Of a stretch of 64,000 bases of DNA, positions 1 to 8,890 are shown in pieces; positions within the stretch are counted from its first letter, which is position 1, and every line of letters begins with the position of its first letter. Position numbers and translations under genes: made by a program. The DNA comes from JBCLLP01 sp039738635 (GTDB taxonomy: Bacteria > Patescibacteriota > Saccharimonadia > CAILAD01 > BJGX01). Under the pieces are notes generated by a model that saw only the letters and a list, made by a program, of their open reading frames with translations, ran no database searches and was not told the DNA's origin. The stretch covers positions 1 to 64,000 of the forward strand of contig JBCLLN010000003.1 of the NCBI GenBank assembly GCA_039738635.1, given 5' to 3'.

Positions 1-180
1 TGGGGGTGATGCTTCACTGAACTTCTTAAGGTTTGGGTCAACATTATCTGCTGGAGTATCCACACCAAGAATGACGGCATTATCTTCTTCAGGGGTGCCA
101 CAACGCATACAGAAAATCTTACCAGCGATTGTTACCTGGTCACCTATTGCACAATTTGGGCATTTACTAAGCTCTATCAT
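1..180 (-). CDS. partial zinc-ribbon protein (C-terminus outside window)
   Basis: Sixty open codons run from an ATG at 180 off the left edge without a stop. The N-terminal 25 residues form a zinc-ribbon-like motif, C-P-x-C followed by about 13 residues and C-M-R-C, which probably binds one metal ion. An acidic, Pro-rich stretch follows. A TATAAT-like box lies 23 bases upstream of the ATG on the minus strand. The function cannot be named: ribbons of this type occur in many small regulatory and membrane-anchored proteins. Confidence 0.7.
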   Translation of the reverse strand, partial: MIELSKCPNCAIGDQVTIAGKIFCMRCGTPEEDNAVILGVDTPADNVDPNLKKFSEASPP

Positions 181-233
181 ATTTTACACATTTAGATATA
201 ACCATTATAGGGTAAATCAGCATAAGCGTAAAG

Positions 234-1061
234 TTATTTTATGCTATTTTTTTGATATCGGATTTGACGAATAAAATTGGGGATAGCAATCTGTCTTGAC
301 AACCTCTGGGGTTGGCGGACTAGCCTCCATGCCCACTCTAGTGATAGCTTCCTTAGCCAGCTTGGAGCGCGTCTAATTTTGCCACCAAGGCTATGATAAT
401 CAAAGCTTCCACCCTCTCCGATAATTACACTAGCATTAAGCTTGGATAGATGCTTTAAAATAAATTTTTCTTGCTTTGGAAAGCCAAGAGCACAGAATAA
501 TACATCAACATTAGCCCTAGCTATCTGACTCACTAAATTTTCTTCTTGGTTGGGATTAAAGTACCCCGACCATACAGTTAGCTTGATATTATGGAATTTG
601 CTAGTGAGTGCCCGCTTAGTTATGGCTATATCTCTAGGGCCACCGAGAACACCAACCTTTAAGCCTGCCTTATTAGCTGCCCTTAAGAGAGGTAATGTTT
701 GATCCACTCCAGCCATTCGCTCGGGAATTATTTGATTCCGCCACCCGTGAGATTGCAGCCTAAAGAGCAAACTAGCGAAGGCCGGAAAGATGCCTGGGTT
801 AATCCTGGGCTGACCATACAGATAGCTCGCTGCCCATTGCAGTGCGGTGGAATCAGCAACATTAATATCAGATTTATTGAGCATCGAGGCTATATTCTCG
901 TTTTTGCCAGCCAGCGCCATAAATTCTACATAGGGCTTAAAAATTACCAACGGTTTATTGTTAGGCTTTAGGGCGGTACTAATAATTAAGTTATTGACCT
1001 CACTAATGGTTGCTAGGTCAATCCTAACCCCTAGAATACTAATAGATTTATTATTTGGCAT
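234..1061 (-). CDS. WecG/TagA/CpsF family (GT26) glycosyltransferase
   Basis: 275 residues, the full family length. These enzymes add a ManNAc, ManNAcA or similar sugar to an undecaprenyl-PP-linked sugar during surface polymer or teichoic acid synthesis at the inner membrane face. Family marks seen are N-V-A-D-S at 67-71 (candidate catalytic Asp70), G-F-P-K-Q-E at 193-198, G-S-F-D-Y near 220, R-A-P-S-W at 231-235 and the E-W-x-W-R-L-x-x-Q-P-x-R tail at 242-253. It overlaps the preceding GT4 gene by 11 bases and is the last gene of the murA operon. The sugar specificity cannot be read from the sequence. Confidence 0.92.
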   Translation of the reverse strand: MPNNKSISILGVRIDLATISEVNNLIISTALKPNNKPLVIFKPYVEFMALAGKNENIASMLNKSDINVADSTALQWAASYLYGQPRINPGIFPAFASLLFRLQSHGWRNQIIPERMAGVDQTLPLLRAANKAGLKVGVLGGPRDIAITKRALTSKFHNIKLTVWSGYFNPNQEENLVSQIARANVDVLFCALGFPKQEKFILKHLSKLNASVIIGEGGSFDYHSLGGKIRRAPSWLRKLSLEWAWRLVRQPQRLSRQIAIPNFIRQIRYQKNSIK

Positions 1062-2151
1062 TAACTACCTCGCGGAGTTTTTTGGCAAATATGCTAGCGT
1101 CAAATGTGGTGAATATATAATCGTTTTTAAGCTTGTAATTACCCTCAAATTTAGACTCAAACTTAACTACGGCACGGTTCAGAGACGCTTGGGTAGGCTT
1201 ATCAAAAAACACACCAGTAGCTGCTTCGTTAATTATTTCTCTGGCTCCACCTCCCTTTAGTGCAATTACGGCAGTGCCGGCAGCAATAGCCTCAACCATT
1301 GTAATGCCAAAGTCTTCTCTGCTACAAAACACAAAACCCTTGGCGTGTTGTAATAGCTTTTGGCGCCGAGCATCATCTACTCGCCCTAGAAATTCAATAT
1401 TATCAAATTCTGCCGATAGAACCTTTAGTCTATGGCTATCAGGCCCGTCCCCAGCAATTATTAGCGATTGTCCATTCTGCCCAAAGGCCTTGATGGCTAG
1501 CTCAATATTTTTGTACTTGCTGAGCACCGAAACTATTAAGTAATAGTCCTTTTTAGTGACTGCCTGGGGCTTGAACATACTGGTATCTACGGGGGGATAG
1601 ATGACCTTGCTTGGCTGGCGATAGAACTTAGTAATTCTACTAGCCACATAATTACTAATAGCTATAAACTTAGTACCGTTTTGGGCTTGATAATAATCCC
1701 ATAACCTCAAACTAGAGGCTAATCTGGTAACAAAAAATCTCCGAACTGGCCCTAATTTATAATTATCAAGATACTTGGGCCAGCTATCCCAAAGCATTCT
1801 GGCTGGGCTAAAACAATAGCAATAGTGCTTGCCGTTGGCTGGTGGGGTAATATTCTTGACCCAAGCGCTAGAACTACTGATAACCAAATCGTAGCTGTTA
1901 AAATCCCACTTTTGGATTGATTTTTTGATAAAAGGCAGTAGCAAGCTAGGGCGAGCTTTAATAAATCCGGGAAACTTTTGTAATCGTGAAGTATAAATAC
2001 TTCTACCTTTTAAAAACTTATCAAATTTATTGGGGTTATAGATTAGGGTGTATATATCAGCCTGGGGGTATAATTTGGCTAGTTCAAATAATACATTTTC
2101 TCCGCCACCAACCTTTTGATTCAGCCAATCATGGGCAATGGCTACCTTCAC
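1051..2151 (-). CDS. GT4-family glycosyltransferase
   Basis: 366 residues with a GT-B layout. The N-terminal half starts with a Rossmann-like strand and a Gly-rich loop (V-G-G-G-E-N near 15-19). The C-terminal half has the retaining GT4 signature E-D-F-G-x(3)-V-E (E-x7-E, near residue 285) followed by A-G-T-A-V-I-A. There is no signal peptide, so it acts in the cytoplasm, probably adding a nucleotide-activated sugar to a lipid-linked polymer repeat. Four-base overlap with the membrane polymerase/ligase gene upstream and 11-base overlap with the WecG-type gene downstream indicate one operon. Confidence 0.88.
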   Translation of the reverse strand: MKVAIAHDWLNQKVGGGENVLFELAKLYPQADIYTLIYNPNKFDKFLKGRSIYTSRLQKFPGFIKARPSLLLPFIKKSIQKWDFNSYDLVISSSSAWVKNITPPANGKHYCYCFSPARMLWDSWPKYLDNYKLGPVRRFFVTRLASSLRLWDYYQAQNGTKFIAISNYVASRITKFYRQPSKVIYPPVDTSMFKPQAVTKKDYYLIVSVLSKYKNIELAIKAFGQNGQSLIIAGDGPDSHRLKVLSAEFDNIEFLGRVDDARRQKLLQHAKGFVFCSREDFGITMVEAIAAGTAVIALKGGGAREIINEAATGVFFDKPTQASLNRAVVKFESKFEGNYKLKNDYIFTTFDASIFAKKLREVVNAK

Positions 2152-3425
2152 GCTGACCGGCCTTTATAAAGCCCATATAGCGCAAACATAATTAGAACAA
2201 GAGTGGAGTCAGCCCAAGTATGCAAAAATAATGACATGACTAGTATTCCAACTGTGGCGCCAAACAAGCTGACTGCTAAGGGATTATTACGATCTCGAAG
2301 CATCCCAGCTAGTAACCCAGCAAATGCAATGATATAGAGTAGTAACCCAACTAGGCCAATCTCGTAGGCAATTTGCAGGTACCAGTTCTCTATAATTACA
2401 GGGTGCGTGCCCTTAAAGCTGGCTGGGCCAGCTGAGCCTAGTCCGTGCCCAAACGGTCGAGCCACGATACTATTGGTGGTAGCGGATATCGCCTCTAGCC
2501 TATTTTGGTCAGAGCCTTCAATACGGTTTTCAAAATATCTTCCGTGCAATAGGACGCCTTCGATAGTTGTATTTTTACCAATCTGCGATGATACTAGCAC
2601 GCCTGCTGAAAAAATCAGTGCTATTGAGGCTACTACAAAATATACTCGCGCCTTCTTATTAAGTGCGATTACCATTACGGCAAAAATAGCTACTATTGCA
2701 CCCAGCCAAGCACTCCTAGAGTAGCTTAAAAATATCGCCATAAGAACTGGCAGAGCAAGCAAAAGTAGCTTCCACTTTTTTTGCATAATAGCATATGATA
2801 GGCAAAATACCAGTGGGATAACAAGATAGGCGCCAAGCTGGTTAGGACCACCAAGCGTTGAAAAAGCCCGATAAAACTTTAATGAACCATCTACTATCTG
2901 ACGAGGATCAATAGTGGCAACACTATAGCCTAGCTGTTCCAAGAACTCTGGGGGCAAAATTAAGCCTTGGAGTATAGCCAAAACCGACACGATAACACCG
3001 GGAATAATGACAATCCACATTAGCTTTCTTTTTACATAGGCCTTGCTAGGTAAGGGAGTTTGGGCAATAAAGTACAGGGCAATGGCTACAAGATTGGTTT
3101 TAATACCAAATAAAACCGCCTCTGATTCTGGCCTAACAAAAATAGTTACTAGTATGCTTATAAAGACAATTAGCATAAAGAATACATTGGCGGTGTCTGG
3201 CTTAATAGTAAGCCGGCGTTTAGATAGCATGAATATAGTCCAAAATACCCCAAGAACTATTATAAATACTTCTTTCCATGACTGAATAATGGTTTGGCTA
3301 GCGCCCATTGAGCCAAGATAAATACTAAAAAAAGCATGAAAAGGCATTAGTATTAAAACAACAGCCATTCCTAGCCCAACGAGTCTTTGCGAAATTGCTT
3401 GGAGGTTTTGGCGAGTAATAATCAT
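2148..3425 (-). CDS. O-antigen ligase/polymerase-like membrane protein (Wzy_C type)
   Basis: 425 residues with about ten to eleven hydrophobic segments. A larger outside loop lies around residues 275-345, and the typical S-R-S-A-W-L-G-A stretch follows a transmembrane segment near 235-245. Proteins of this superfamily polymerise or ligate undecaprenyl-linked glycans on the outer membrane face. In a monoderm-like CPR cell it most likely polymerises a capsule-like glycan or attaches it to another carrier. It sits between the MreB-like and GT4 genes with 4-base overlaps on both sides. Polymerase versus ligase cannot be decided. Confidence 0.82.
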   Translation of the reverse strand: MIITRQNLQAISQRLVGLGMAVVLILMPFHAFFSIYLGSMGASQTIIQSWKEVFIIVLGVFWTIFMLSKRRLTIKPDTANVFFMLIVFISILVTIFVRPESEAVLFGIKTNLVAIALYFIAQTPLPSKAYVKRKLMWIVIIPGVIVSVLAILQGLILPPEFLEQLGYSVATIDPRQIVDGSLKFYRAFSTLGGPNQLGAYLVIPLVFCLSYAIMQKKWKLLLLALPVLMAIFLSYSRSAWLGAIVAIFAVMVIALNKKARVYFVVASIALIFSAGVLVSSQIGKNTTIEGVLLHGRYFENRIEGSDQNRLEAISATTNSIVARPFGHGLGSAGPASFKGTHPVIIENWYLQIAYEIGLVGLLLYIIAFAGLLAGMLRDRNNPLAVSLFGATVGILVMSLFLHTWADSTLVLIMFALYGLYKGRSA

Positions 3426-4429
3426 TTGCTACTTATAACACTCCTCATATACTCATCTAGATGCTCTAACGCCGTACCTGTACCCTTAATAACGCACAGC
3501 AATGGCTCCTCGGCAATATAAGCTGGCACCCCTGTGACCTTGGTCATAAGCTTATCAATGTTTCTAAGTAATGCCCCGCCACCAGTAATAATCATCCCTC
3601 GGTCAATGATATCACTCGATAATTCTGGTGGCGTCTGCTCTAGAACAACCTTAACAGCCAGAATGATTTCGTCGAGTCGTTCCTTAATCGCCCCAGTAAT
3701 CTCGGTGCTAGTGACCTCGATGGTCTTAGGAAGGCCCCCCACCACATCTCTACCTCTGACTTGCATTGTTTTGGGCTTATCGAGGGCCGTAGCGGAGCCG
3801 ATAGTAACCTTAATATTCTCGGCAGTCTGAACGCCTACCACTAGACCGTGCCTTTTACGGATATGTTCGGCAATTGCCGAGCTGATCCGGCCTCCCCCCA
3901 CACGAACGGAGTTCTGGGCAACAATACCTCCTAAAGATATAATTGCCACCTCGGTTGTTCCCTCGCCAATATCTACCACCAAATTACCAGCTGGCGCTGA
4001 AATTGGCACATTTGCACCGATAGCGGCGGCAACTGGTGAGCGTATGATATATACCTTCTTTGCCCCAGCTGCAATGGCGGCGTCTATCACTGCCCTTCGC
4101 TCGGTAGATGTAACACCAGTAGGAACGCTTATCATAAGCTCTGGTCTACGGAGACGCACATGCCCAGTAATCTTATTGATAAAATACTTTATTAAAGATT
4201 CAGTAATGCGATAATTGGCGATTACTCCATTTCGTAACGGCTTGGAGGCAATTATAATATCTGGGGTTCGCCCCAGCATTTCCTTGGCTTCATTCCCGAT
4301 TGCCACAATCCTATTATCATCAACGCTAATAGCCACCACCGAGGGCTCATTTGCGACTAAGCCTTTCTTGGGTATATATACTCTGGTATTGGCCGTGCCT
4401 AGGTCAATAGCGATGCGTTTATTAAACAT
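3422..4429 (-). CDS. second MreB-like actin homologue with altered nucleotide-hydrolysis motifs
   Basis: 335 residues, clearly MreB over its whole length, with D-L-G-T-A-N-T in phosphate loop 1 at residues 9-15. Two active-site positions differ from the other MreB in the window (33050-34102). The E-E-P motif that carries the presumed catalytic glutamate is R-S-P (Arg130-Ser131), and phosphate loop 2 reads D-I-G-E-G-T-T with Glu156 where MreB has Gly. This suggests a polymer that binds nucleotide but hydrolyses it slowly, or a regulatory partner of the main MreB. It lies between murA (18 bases upstream) and polymer synthesis genes (4-base overlap), so a role in localising envelope synthesis is likely. 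Confidence 0.88.
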   Translation of the reverse strand: MFNKRIAIDLGTANTRVYIPKKGLVANEPSVVAISVDDNRIVAIGNEAKEMLGRTPDIIIASKPLRNGVIANYRITESLIKYFINKITGHVRLRRPELMISVPTGVTSTERRAVIDAAIAAGAKKVYIIRSPVAAAIGANVPISAPAGNLVVDIGEGTTEVAIISLGGIVAQNSVRVGGGRISSAIAEHIRKRHGLVVGVQTAENIKVTIGSATALDKPKTMQVRGRDVVGGLPKTIEVTSTEITGAIKERLDEIILAVKVVLEQTPPELSSDIIDRGMIITGGGALLRNIDKLMTKVTGVPAYIAEEPLLCVIKGTGTALEHLDEYMRSVISSK

Positions 4430-4447
4430 AGCTCTATTTTAACAGTT

Positions 4448-5704
4448 TTAGGAGGTAATGCGAGATATTTTTGCCCCCACCGATCTTAGCCTGCCATCAA
4501 GATATTCGTGCCCACGATCGATATGATCAATCCTATCGATGGTTGTTGTGCCATGAGCGATAATAGCGGCTATTAAGATGGTGGCGCCAGCTCTAATATC
4601 AAAGGACACTAAGTCTGTACCTCGCAGAGTGGTAGGGCCCTCGACTAGACCAGTGTGACTATCCCGAACATTAACATGAGCACCCATTCGTTGCAGCTCA
4701 AATAAATGCTGCAAGCGCCCCTCGTAGAGAGTTTCAAATATCTCTGATACGCCTGTTGCTTGAGTACAAAGTACGGACATTGGTGCCTGTAAATCACTAG
4801 GAAAGCCTGGATAAATATCGGTCCTAATGTTGGTGGCGCGGAGATTTTTGGAAGCTAAAATATGTATTTTGCGCTTTGATAATATTTTGTAATTCACTCC
4901 CATACGGGAAAACGAACTTAGTAATGCATCGTGATGGTTAACTATAAAATCGTCAATAATTAGGTTTCCCCCCGAAGCCGCTGCTGCTATCGCAAAAGTA
5001 CCAGACTCAAGATAGTCAGGCCAAATATCACCCTGCCCGCCGTTGAGTGCCCTAACTCCCTCAACAACTAGCTCATGGCTACCGATGCCTGATATTTTAG
5101 CCCCCAGACTATTTAAAAACTGGCACAGTCCAACCACATGAGGCTCAGTTGCGGCCATCCTTATCTCTGTTGTACCCTTTGTTAGTACTGCCGCCAAAAT
5201 GATATTCTCTGTTGCCGTTACACTGACTTCACCTAGCACCAATCGCTCACTCTTGAGCTGGCCCTTAAGAATTAAGCAATCCCCACTGGCAACTAACTTA
5301 GCCCCCATAGCCTCCAGCGCATTAATATGCGAATCAACTGGCCTAGAACCAATAAAATCACCCCCCGGATGACCTAAATTGACCTCCCCAAATCTAGCCA
5401 GTGCCGGCCCTAATATAAGTATTGAAGCCCTTAGCTGGCTTGTTAGCTCGGACGGGATGGGCATTGGCCTAGCATTCTCTCCATTACATATCAATCCACT
5501 TCTACTACGCTCAATTCTTACCCCAAAAATTTCAAGAATTTTAATCATAGCTTCAACATCAGCTATATCGGGGATGTTATGAAGCATAGTATCTTGAGTG
5601 GTTAGAAGCATTGCCGCTAGCATTGGTAGCACATGGTTTTTGCTACCTGCGGTTTTTATACTACCCTCTAGCTTGGTAGGGCCTTCAATAATTAGTTTTT
5701 GCAA
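4448..5704 (-). CDS. murA: UDP-N-acetylglucosamine 1-carboxyvinyltransferase (MurA), Cys-to-Asp form
   Basis: 418 residues, full length. The enzyme transfers enolpyruvate from PEP to UDP-GlcNAc, the first committed step of peptidoglycan synthesis, in the cytoplasm. Seen are S-K-N at 21-23 (substrate-binding Lys22-Asn23), the P-G-F-P-S-D-L-Q motif and the R-A-G-A motif near the C-terminus. The loop that carries the fosfomycin-reactive cysteine reads G-G-D-F-I-G-S-R-P, with Asp116 (codon 5357-5359) in place of Cys. This change is known from Mycobacterium and Chlamydia MurA, which remain active but resist fosfomycin. The start is a TTG at 5704. It is first in the envelope operon. Confidence 0.95.
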   Translation of the reverse strand: MQKLIIEGPTKLEGSIKTAGSKNHVLPMLAAMLLTTQDTMLHNIPDIADVEAMIKILEIFGVRIERSRSGLICNGENARPMPIPSELTSQLRASILILGPALARFGEVNLGHPGGDFIGSRPVDSHINALEAMGAKLVASGDCLILKGQLKSERLVLGEVSVTATENIILAAVLTKGTTEIRMAATEPHVVGLCQFLNSLGAKISGIGSHELVVEGVRALNGGQGDIWPDYLESGTFAIAAAASGGNLIIDDFIVNHHDALLSSFSRMGVNYKILSKRKIHILASKNLRATNIRTDIYPGFPSDLQAPMSVLCTQATGVSEIFETLYEGRLQHLFELQRMGAHVNVRDSHTGLVEGPTTLRGTDLVSFDIRAGATILIAAIIAHGTTTIDRIDHIDRGHEYLDGRLRSVGAKISRITS

Positions 5705-5780
5705 TTTGCTTTTAGTTCCTTTAATTTAAGTGTTCATTTCAACCCATAACTAGTCTATAATTACAGCAGTTATAATAGCT

Positions 5781-7181
5781 ATGATATCACACAAAACACG
5801 CGCCCCACTGACTATCGCCATCGGTACTATTATTGTCACAGTAGGTACTATTTTACTGGTGGCCTTTGCCTCTGGATATAATATTGATATTTTTAAAGGA
5901 GAAGTATATACCACAGGGCTAGTCCTACTTAACACTAATCCGTCAGGATCCTCAATTAAAATCAACTCCAAACAAATAACCCAAAAGACTCCCTACCGAC
6001 TAGAGAATGCCACCACCGGTACCATCAGTGTTGATTATTTTAAACCCAATTATCACAGCTGGCATGCTAATTTTTTTATAAAGGCTGGGCAAGTAGTTTT
6101 TGCCAACTACGCCCTACTAATTGCCAATGATATCACAGTTAACAAAAGCGAATCGAAGATTGCCTTAACTAATATCATGTCTAGCCCGGACAGCCAAAAA
6201 GTATTTGGTTTTACTAATTCCCCGGGTAGCATCTTTGAGGTCATGCCTAATTCTGAGCTTCGAAGTATTACCACACTTCCCATCAACCCTTCATTAAAAC
6301 CTCCAAACAAGCTAGAAAAACCTATAATTAGCATCGATGGTTCGGTAATTATTTCATCTGCCTCATATGACGATAGCGTGCCAGTCACATTCTGGACTAA
6401 AACCGGTAATGGCGAAACGCGTAATATCGACGAGCTCTGGGGTAATGGCGTTAAGTCAATCAAGATAAACCCTAACAACACTAGCGAGCTCTTTGGTCTA
6501 AAATTGGGACAAATCAAAAAACTAAACCTATCCAGTAGGGAGAGTAAGACTCTGGCAATCTCTAATATCTCTAGCTACAGCATTGATTCAAATTATATCT
6601 TTACCTTAGAGAATCTTACCCCTGCCGAAAACGGACAATTCTTGGTTCGCTATGATCATAATGGTAACAATCGATATGTGCTTTCTAGCTTTGGCCCAGC
6701 CACTACTGCCTGGGCCTTAACTGCTACAAGGCTTAACAACCAAATAATGCTTAGCATTTTAAACCCAGCCTCGGGTGGGTTGTATGTGTTTCGTGAGCTG
6801 GATGGCAAAAACCTTATCTCTTTTGTTGGTGAGGGCATTACTAGCCCAATATTTAGCCCGAATGGCAGATTTATTAGTTTCTCTCAATCTGATAAACTCA
6901 GGACTATCGACATTGACTATACCGACCGCTACAGCGCGCCAGGTAGCGGAACAATAGCCTGGCTTGGTGAATACCAAATAATCATTAGCCGGCCAGACGG
7001 CTTGCATATCATCGACTTTAATGGTTTTAACGAAATAAAACTTCCTCCAAATACCGCCAGTCGTGATAGCTATATCTCGGCTCTGCGTAGTAGCACTAAG
7101 AGTATTTATTATTTGCATGATGGTAAGCTTCATAGCTATACTCTCGCACCAGACAACAGCATAATTAATTTTAATAGGTAG
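5781..7181 (+). CDS. PEGA-domain membrane-anchored beta-propeller-like protein
   Basis: 466 residues. A single N-terminal transmembrane segment (about 10-30) is followed by a PEGA-like domain (about 40-105, with the N-P-S-G-S-S-I motif) and then about 350 residues of short beta-strand repeats rich in Ser, Gly and Asn, resembling a WD/TolB-type propeller. It is probably displayed outside the cytoplasmic membrane, and the ligand is unknown. PEGA modules are common on surface proteins. A TATAAT box lies only 4 bases upstream of the ATG, so the message may be leaderless. It is transcribed divergently from murA. Confidence 0.75.
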   Translation: MISHKTRAPLTIAIGTIIVTVGTILLVAFASGYNIDIFKGEVYTTGLVLLNTNPSGSSIKINSKQITQKTPYRLENATTGTISVDYFKPNYHSWHANFFIKAGQVVFANYALLIANDITVNKSESKIALTNIMSSPDSQKVFGFTNSPGSIFEVMPNSELRSITTLPINPSLKPPNKLEKPIISIDGSVIISSASYDDSVPVTFWTKTGNGETRNIDELWGNGVKSIKINPNNTSELFGLKLGQIKKLNLSSRESKTLAISNISSYSIDSNYIFTLENLTPAENGQFLVRYDHNGNNRYVLSSFGPATTAWALTATRLNNQIMLSILNPASGGLYVFRELDGKNLISFVGEGITSPIFSPNGRFISFSQSDKLRTIDIDYTDRYSAPGSGTIAWLGEYQIIISRPDGLHIIDFNGFNEIKLPPNTASRDSYISALRSSTKSIYYLHDGKLHSYTLAPDNSIINFNR

Positions 7182-7333
7182 ACTGTAAGGCTCCACTGGG
7201 ATCTGTCGTAAACTATGAAATAAATACAGAGTAGCCACTAAGCCTGATGGTTAAGATTTGTAATTTTGCCTAGTTTGATACTATTATATATACTAGGCTA
7301 TCGTGATAAGTAGAAAGTATGCTTAATTTTTAG

Positions 7334-7422
7334 GCCAGAGTGGTGGAATTGGTAGACACGCACGACTCAAAATCGTGTGCTCTTAAATAAGCGTGTGGGT
7401 TCGAGTCCCACCTTTGGCACCA
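7334..7422 (+). tRNA. tRNA-Leu (anticodon CAA)
   Basis: An 89-base cloverleaf with a long class II variable arm. The acceptor stem GCCAGAG pairs with CTTTGGC, the anticodon loop CTCAAAA holds CAA at 7368-7370 (reads UUG), the T-arm is GGGTTCGAGTCCC, and the 3' CCA is encoded in the DNA at 7420-7422. It stands alone between the PEGA gene and a minus-strand operon. Confidence 0.97.
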
Positions 7423-7434
7423 TATTATTTTAGT

Positions 7435-8244
7435 TTAAAACTTACTATCTAAATACTTCTTGAGGGCTTCTGGGCCACCACCATCACTGGAGTATACCTC
7501 TCGGTATAAAAATCCACCGGCCTGGGCATACTCTAGCCAATTACTAGCCATAATTGGTTTTTTATCGGCCATTAAGCCAACAATGATCGCCACTAACTCA
7601 AAGCGATTTATATGCCTACTCGAATTAATTACGCAGGCCCTATGGCTACCTCTACTATCAATTACTATAGCCTGATTATCCTCAACACAAACGACCCCCG
7701 AGCCTAATAATTGTGAGCTGTTGGTTAGCAACTGAGTTTTAAGATTTAGGCCTGATAGGGCCTTTGGGTATGATTGCTTACTAACAGCCAAGAGGCTCTT
7801 GGTATTGGCAAAGCAAAGCCGTAAGGGAGTATCAATGTCATCTCCTAATAACAGCTTGGGATAATCGGTAACAATTAAGCCCTGATAACTTTCTAATAGC
7901 CTACCAACAAAAATCTCCATAGCCGAACTAAGCTCACTGCCCACTATCAAAAAGACAATTTCGCAATTACCCAATAGCTCAATGGCCTCATCGGTATTTT
8001 GATAGCTAAGTTTATTACTAGATTTTAAGAATAATTCTGCGGGAACCGCCGAAGGCTGGTGGTGTGAATCTACCATCAGAACTGGGCTATGGCCCATAGC
8101 CATAACAATAGAATAGATAGCGCTAATACTATTGAGCTGGACATGCTTGCCAGCAATAATTCCAATACTAGATTTGTTTAATTTATTGACTGGCCTATTA
8201 TAGAATATTGCACTATATTCCGAGCTATCGCTACTTTTAGGCAT
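7435..8244 (-). CDS. conserved-looking unknown protein, possibly a degenerate ribokinase-like fold
   Basis: 269 residues, no signal peptide, alternating alpha/beta pattern. I do not recognise it with confidence. The layout (Ile-Gly-Ile-Ile-Ala-Gly start, a V-L-M-V-D strand, a late helix followed by a short C-terminal helix) vaguely recalls NAD(P)H-hydrate dehydratase-type kinases, but their G-x-G-D catalytic motif is absent. The gene overlaps the preceding 132-residue unknown gene by 8 bases and ends the xseA-xseB operon, so the two are probably co-translated. Confidence 0.6.
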   Translation of the reverse strand: MPKSSDSSEYSAIFYNRPVNKLNKSSIGIIAGKHVQLNSISAIYSIVMAMGHSPVLMVDSHHQPSAVPAELFLKSSNKLSYQNTDEAIELLGNCEIVFLIVGSELSSAMEIFVGRLLESYQGLIVTDYPKLLLGDDIDTPLRLCFANTKSLLAVSKQSYPKALSGLNLKTQLLTNSSQLLGSGVVCVEDNQAIVIDSRGSHRACVINSSRHINRFELVAIIVGLMADKKPIMASNWLEYAQAGGFLYREVYSSDGGGPEALKKYLDSKF

Positions 8245-8635
8245 CTATATAGAGCTTTACTAGCTTATTGCTAAATAGTTTTGAATATTCAAATTTTTTC
8301 TGGTGCGAGGAAAGAATTTTAAGAGATTTTAATACACCGCTGGCTATTGGGACTACCTCGTCAATACTAGCTCTAGACAATTCACTTACGAGACGAGTAT
8401 AGAACACCTCGCTTTGAAGGGTATTAGCTTGATATGATTTTTGGCGTAATCTAGCAAAAAACAAATTATGCTTTGGCCTTAAATAATCTGGCAATAGCTT
8501 TAGCAGGACTTTTTGGTGATTTATGGGCAAGCTAAAATACCAGGCGTCGATGACTGCCTTGGCATACCTCTCGGACTGAGCAGTATTTAATGCTCCGGTA
8601 TATTGGCTAACTAGTGCTGTAAAATAATCTGGCAT
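8237..8635 (-). CDS. small helical protein of unknown function
   Basis: 132 residues, predicted almost all helical, basic, no membrane segment or metal motif. It follows xseB by 45 bases and overlaps the next unknown gene by 8 bases. Nothing in the sequence indicates a reaction. The operon context with exonuclease VII may be only positional. Confidence 0.6.
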   Translation of the reverse strand: MPDYFTALVSQYTGALNTAQSERYAKAVIDAWYFSLPINHQKVLLKLLPDYLRPKHNLFFARLRQKSYQANTLQSEVFYTRLVSELSRASIDEVVPIASGVLKSLKILSSHQKKFEYSKLFSNKLVKLYIDA

Positions 8636-8680
8636 AATACAATATTATTGCTATACCATACTACAATTTAGTGTTGGTGT

Positions 8681-8890
8681 CTAGCCTTTTGTTCTAATGG
8701 TTCTAATCTTATTCTCGGCCAGTTTTAGGTGTTTTTCTATCTGGGAGGCTAGCTCACTGCCCCTATCAAAGCGTTTGATGGCTTGATCTAGATCTATTTC
8801 GCTACCCTCTAGGTACTGGGTAATCTCTTCAAGCTCTCTGAGGGCTAGTGAATATTTAAAATCGGATGGTGGTTTATTATTTTTGGTCAT
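8681..8890 (-). CDS. xseB: exodeoxyribonuclease VII small subunit
   Basis: 69 residues, normal for XseB, forming a helical hairpin with the L-E-E-I-x-x-x-L-E motif early and the F-D-R-G pattern in the middle (about 45-48). Several copies bind each XseA to form the nuclease that degrades single-stranded DNA from both ends. It overlaps the end of xseA by 14 bases, the standard translationally coupled arrangement. Confidence 0.92.
   Translation of the reverse strand: MTKNNKPPSDFKYSLALRELEEITQYLEGSEIDLDQAIKRFDRGSELASQIEKHLKLAENKIRTIRTKG

Noticed and set aside
7268..7298. GCCTAGT/ACTAGGC inverted repeat before tRNA-Leu as an operator
   Set aside because: Single occurrence, AT-rich spacer and no regulator nearby; too weak to call.
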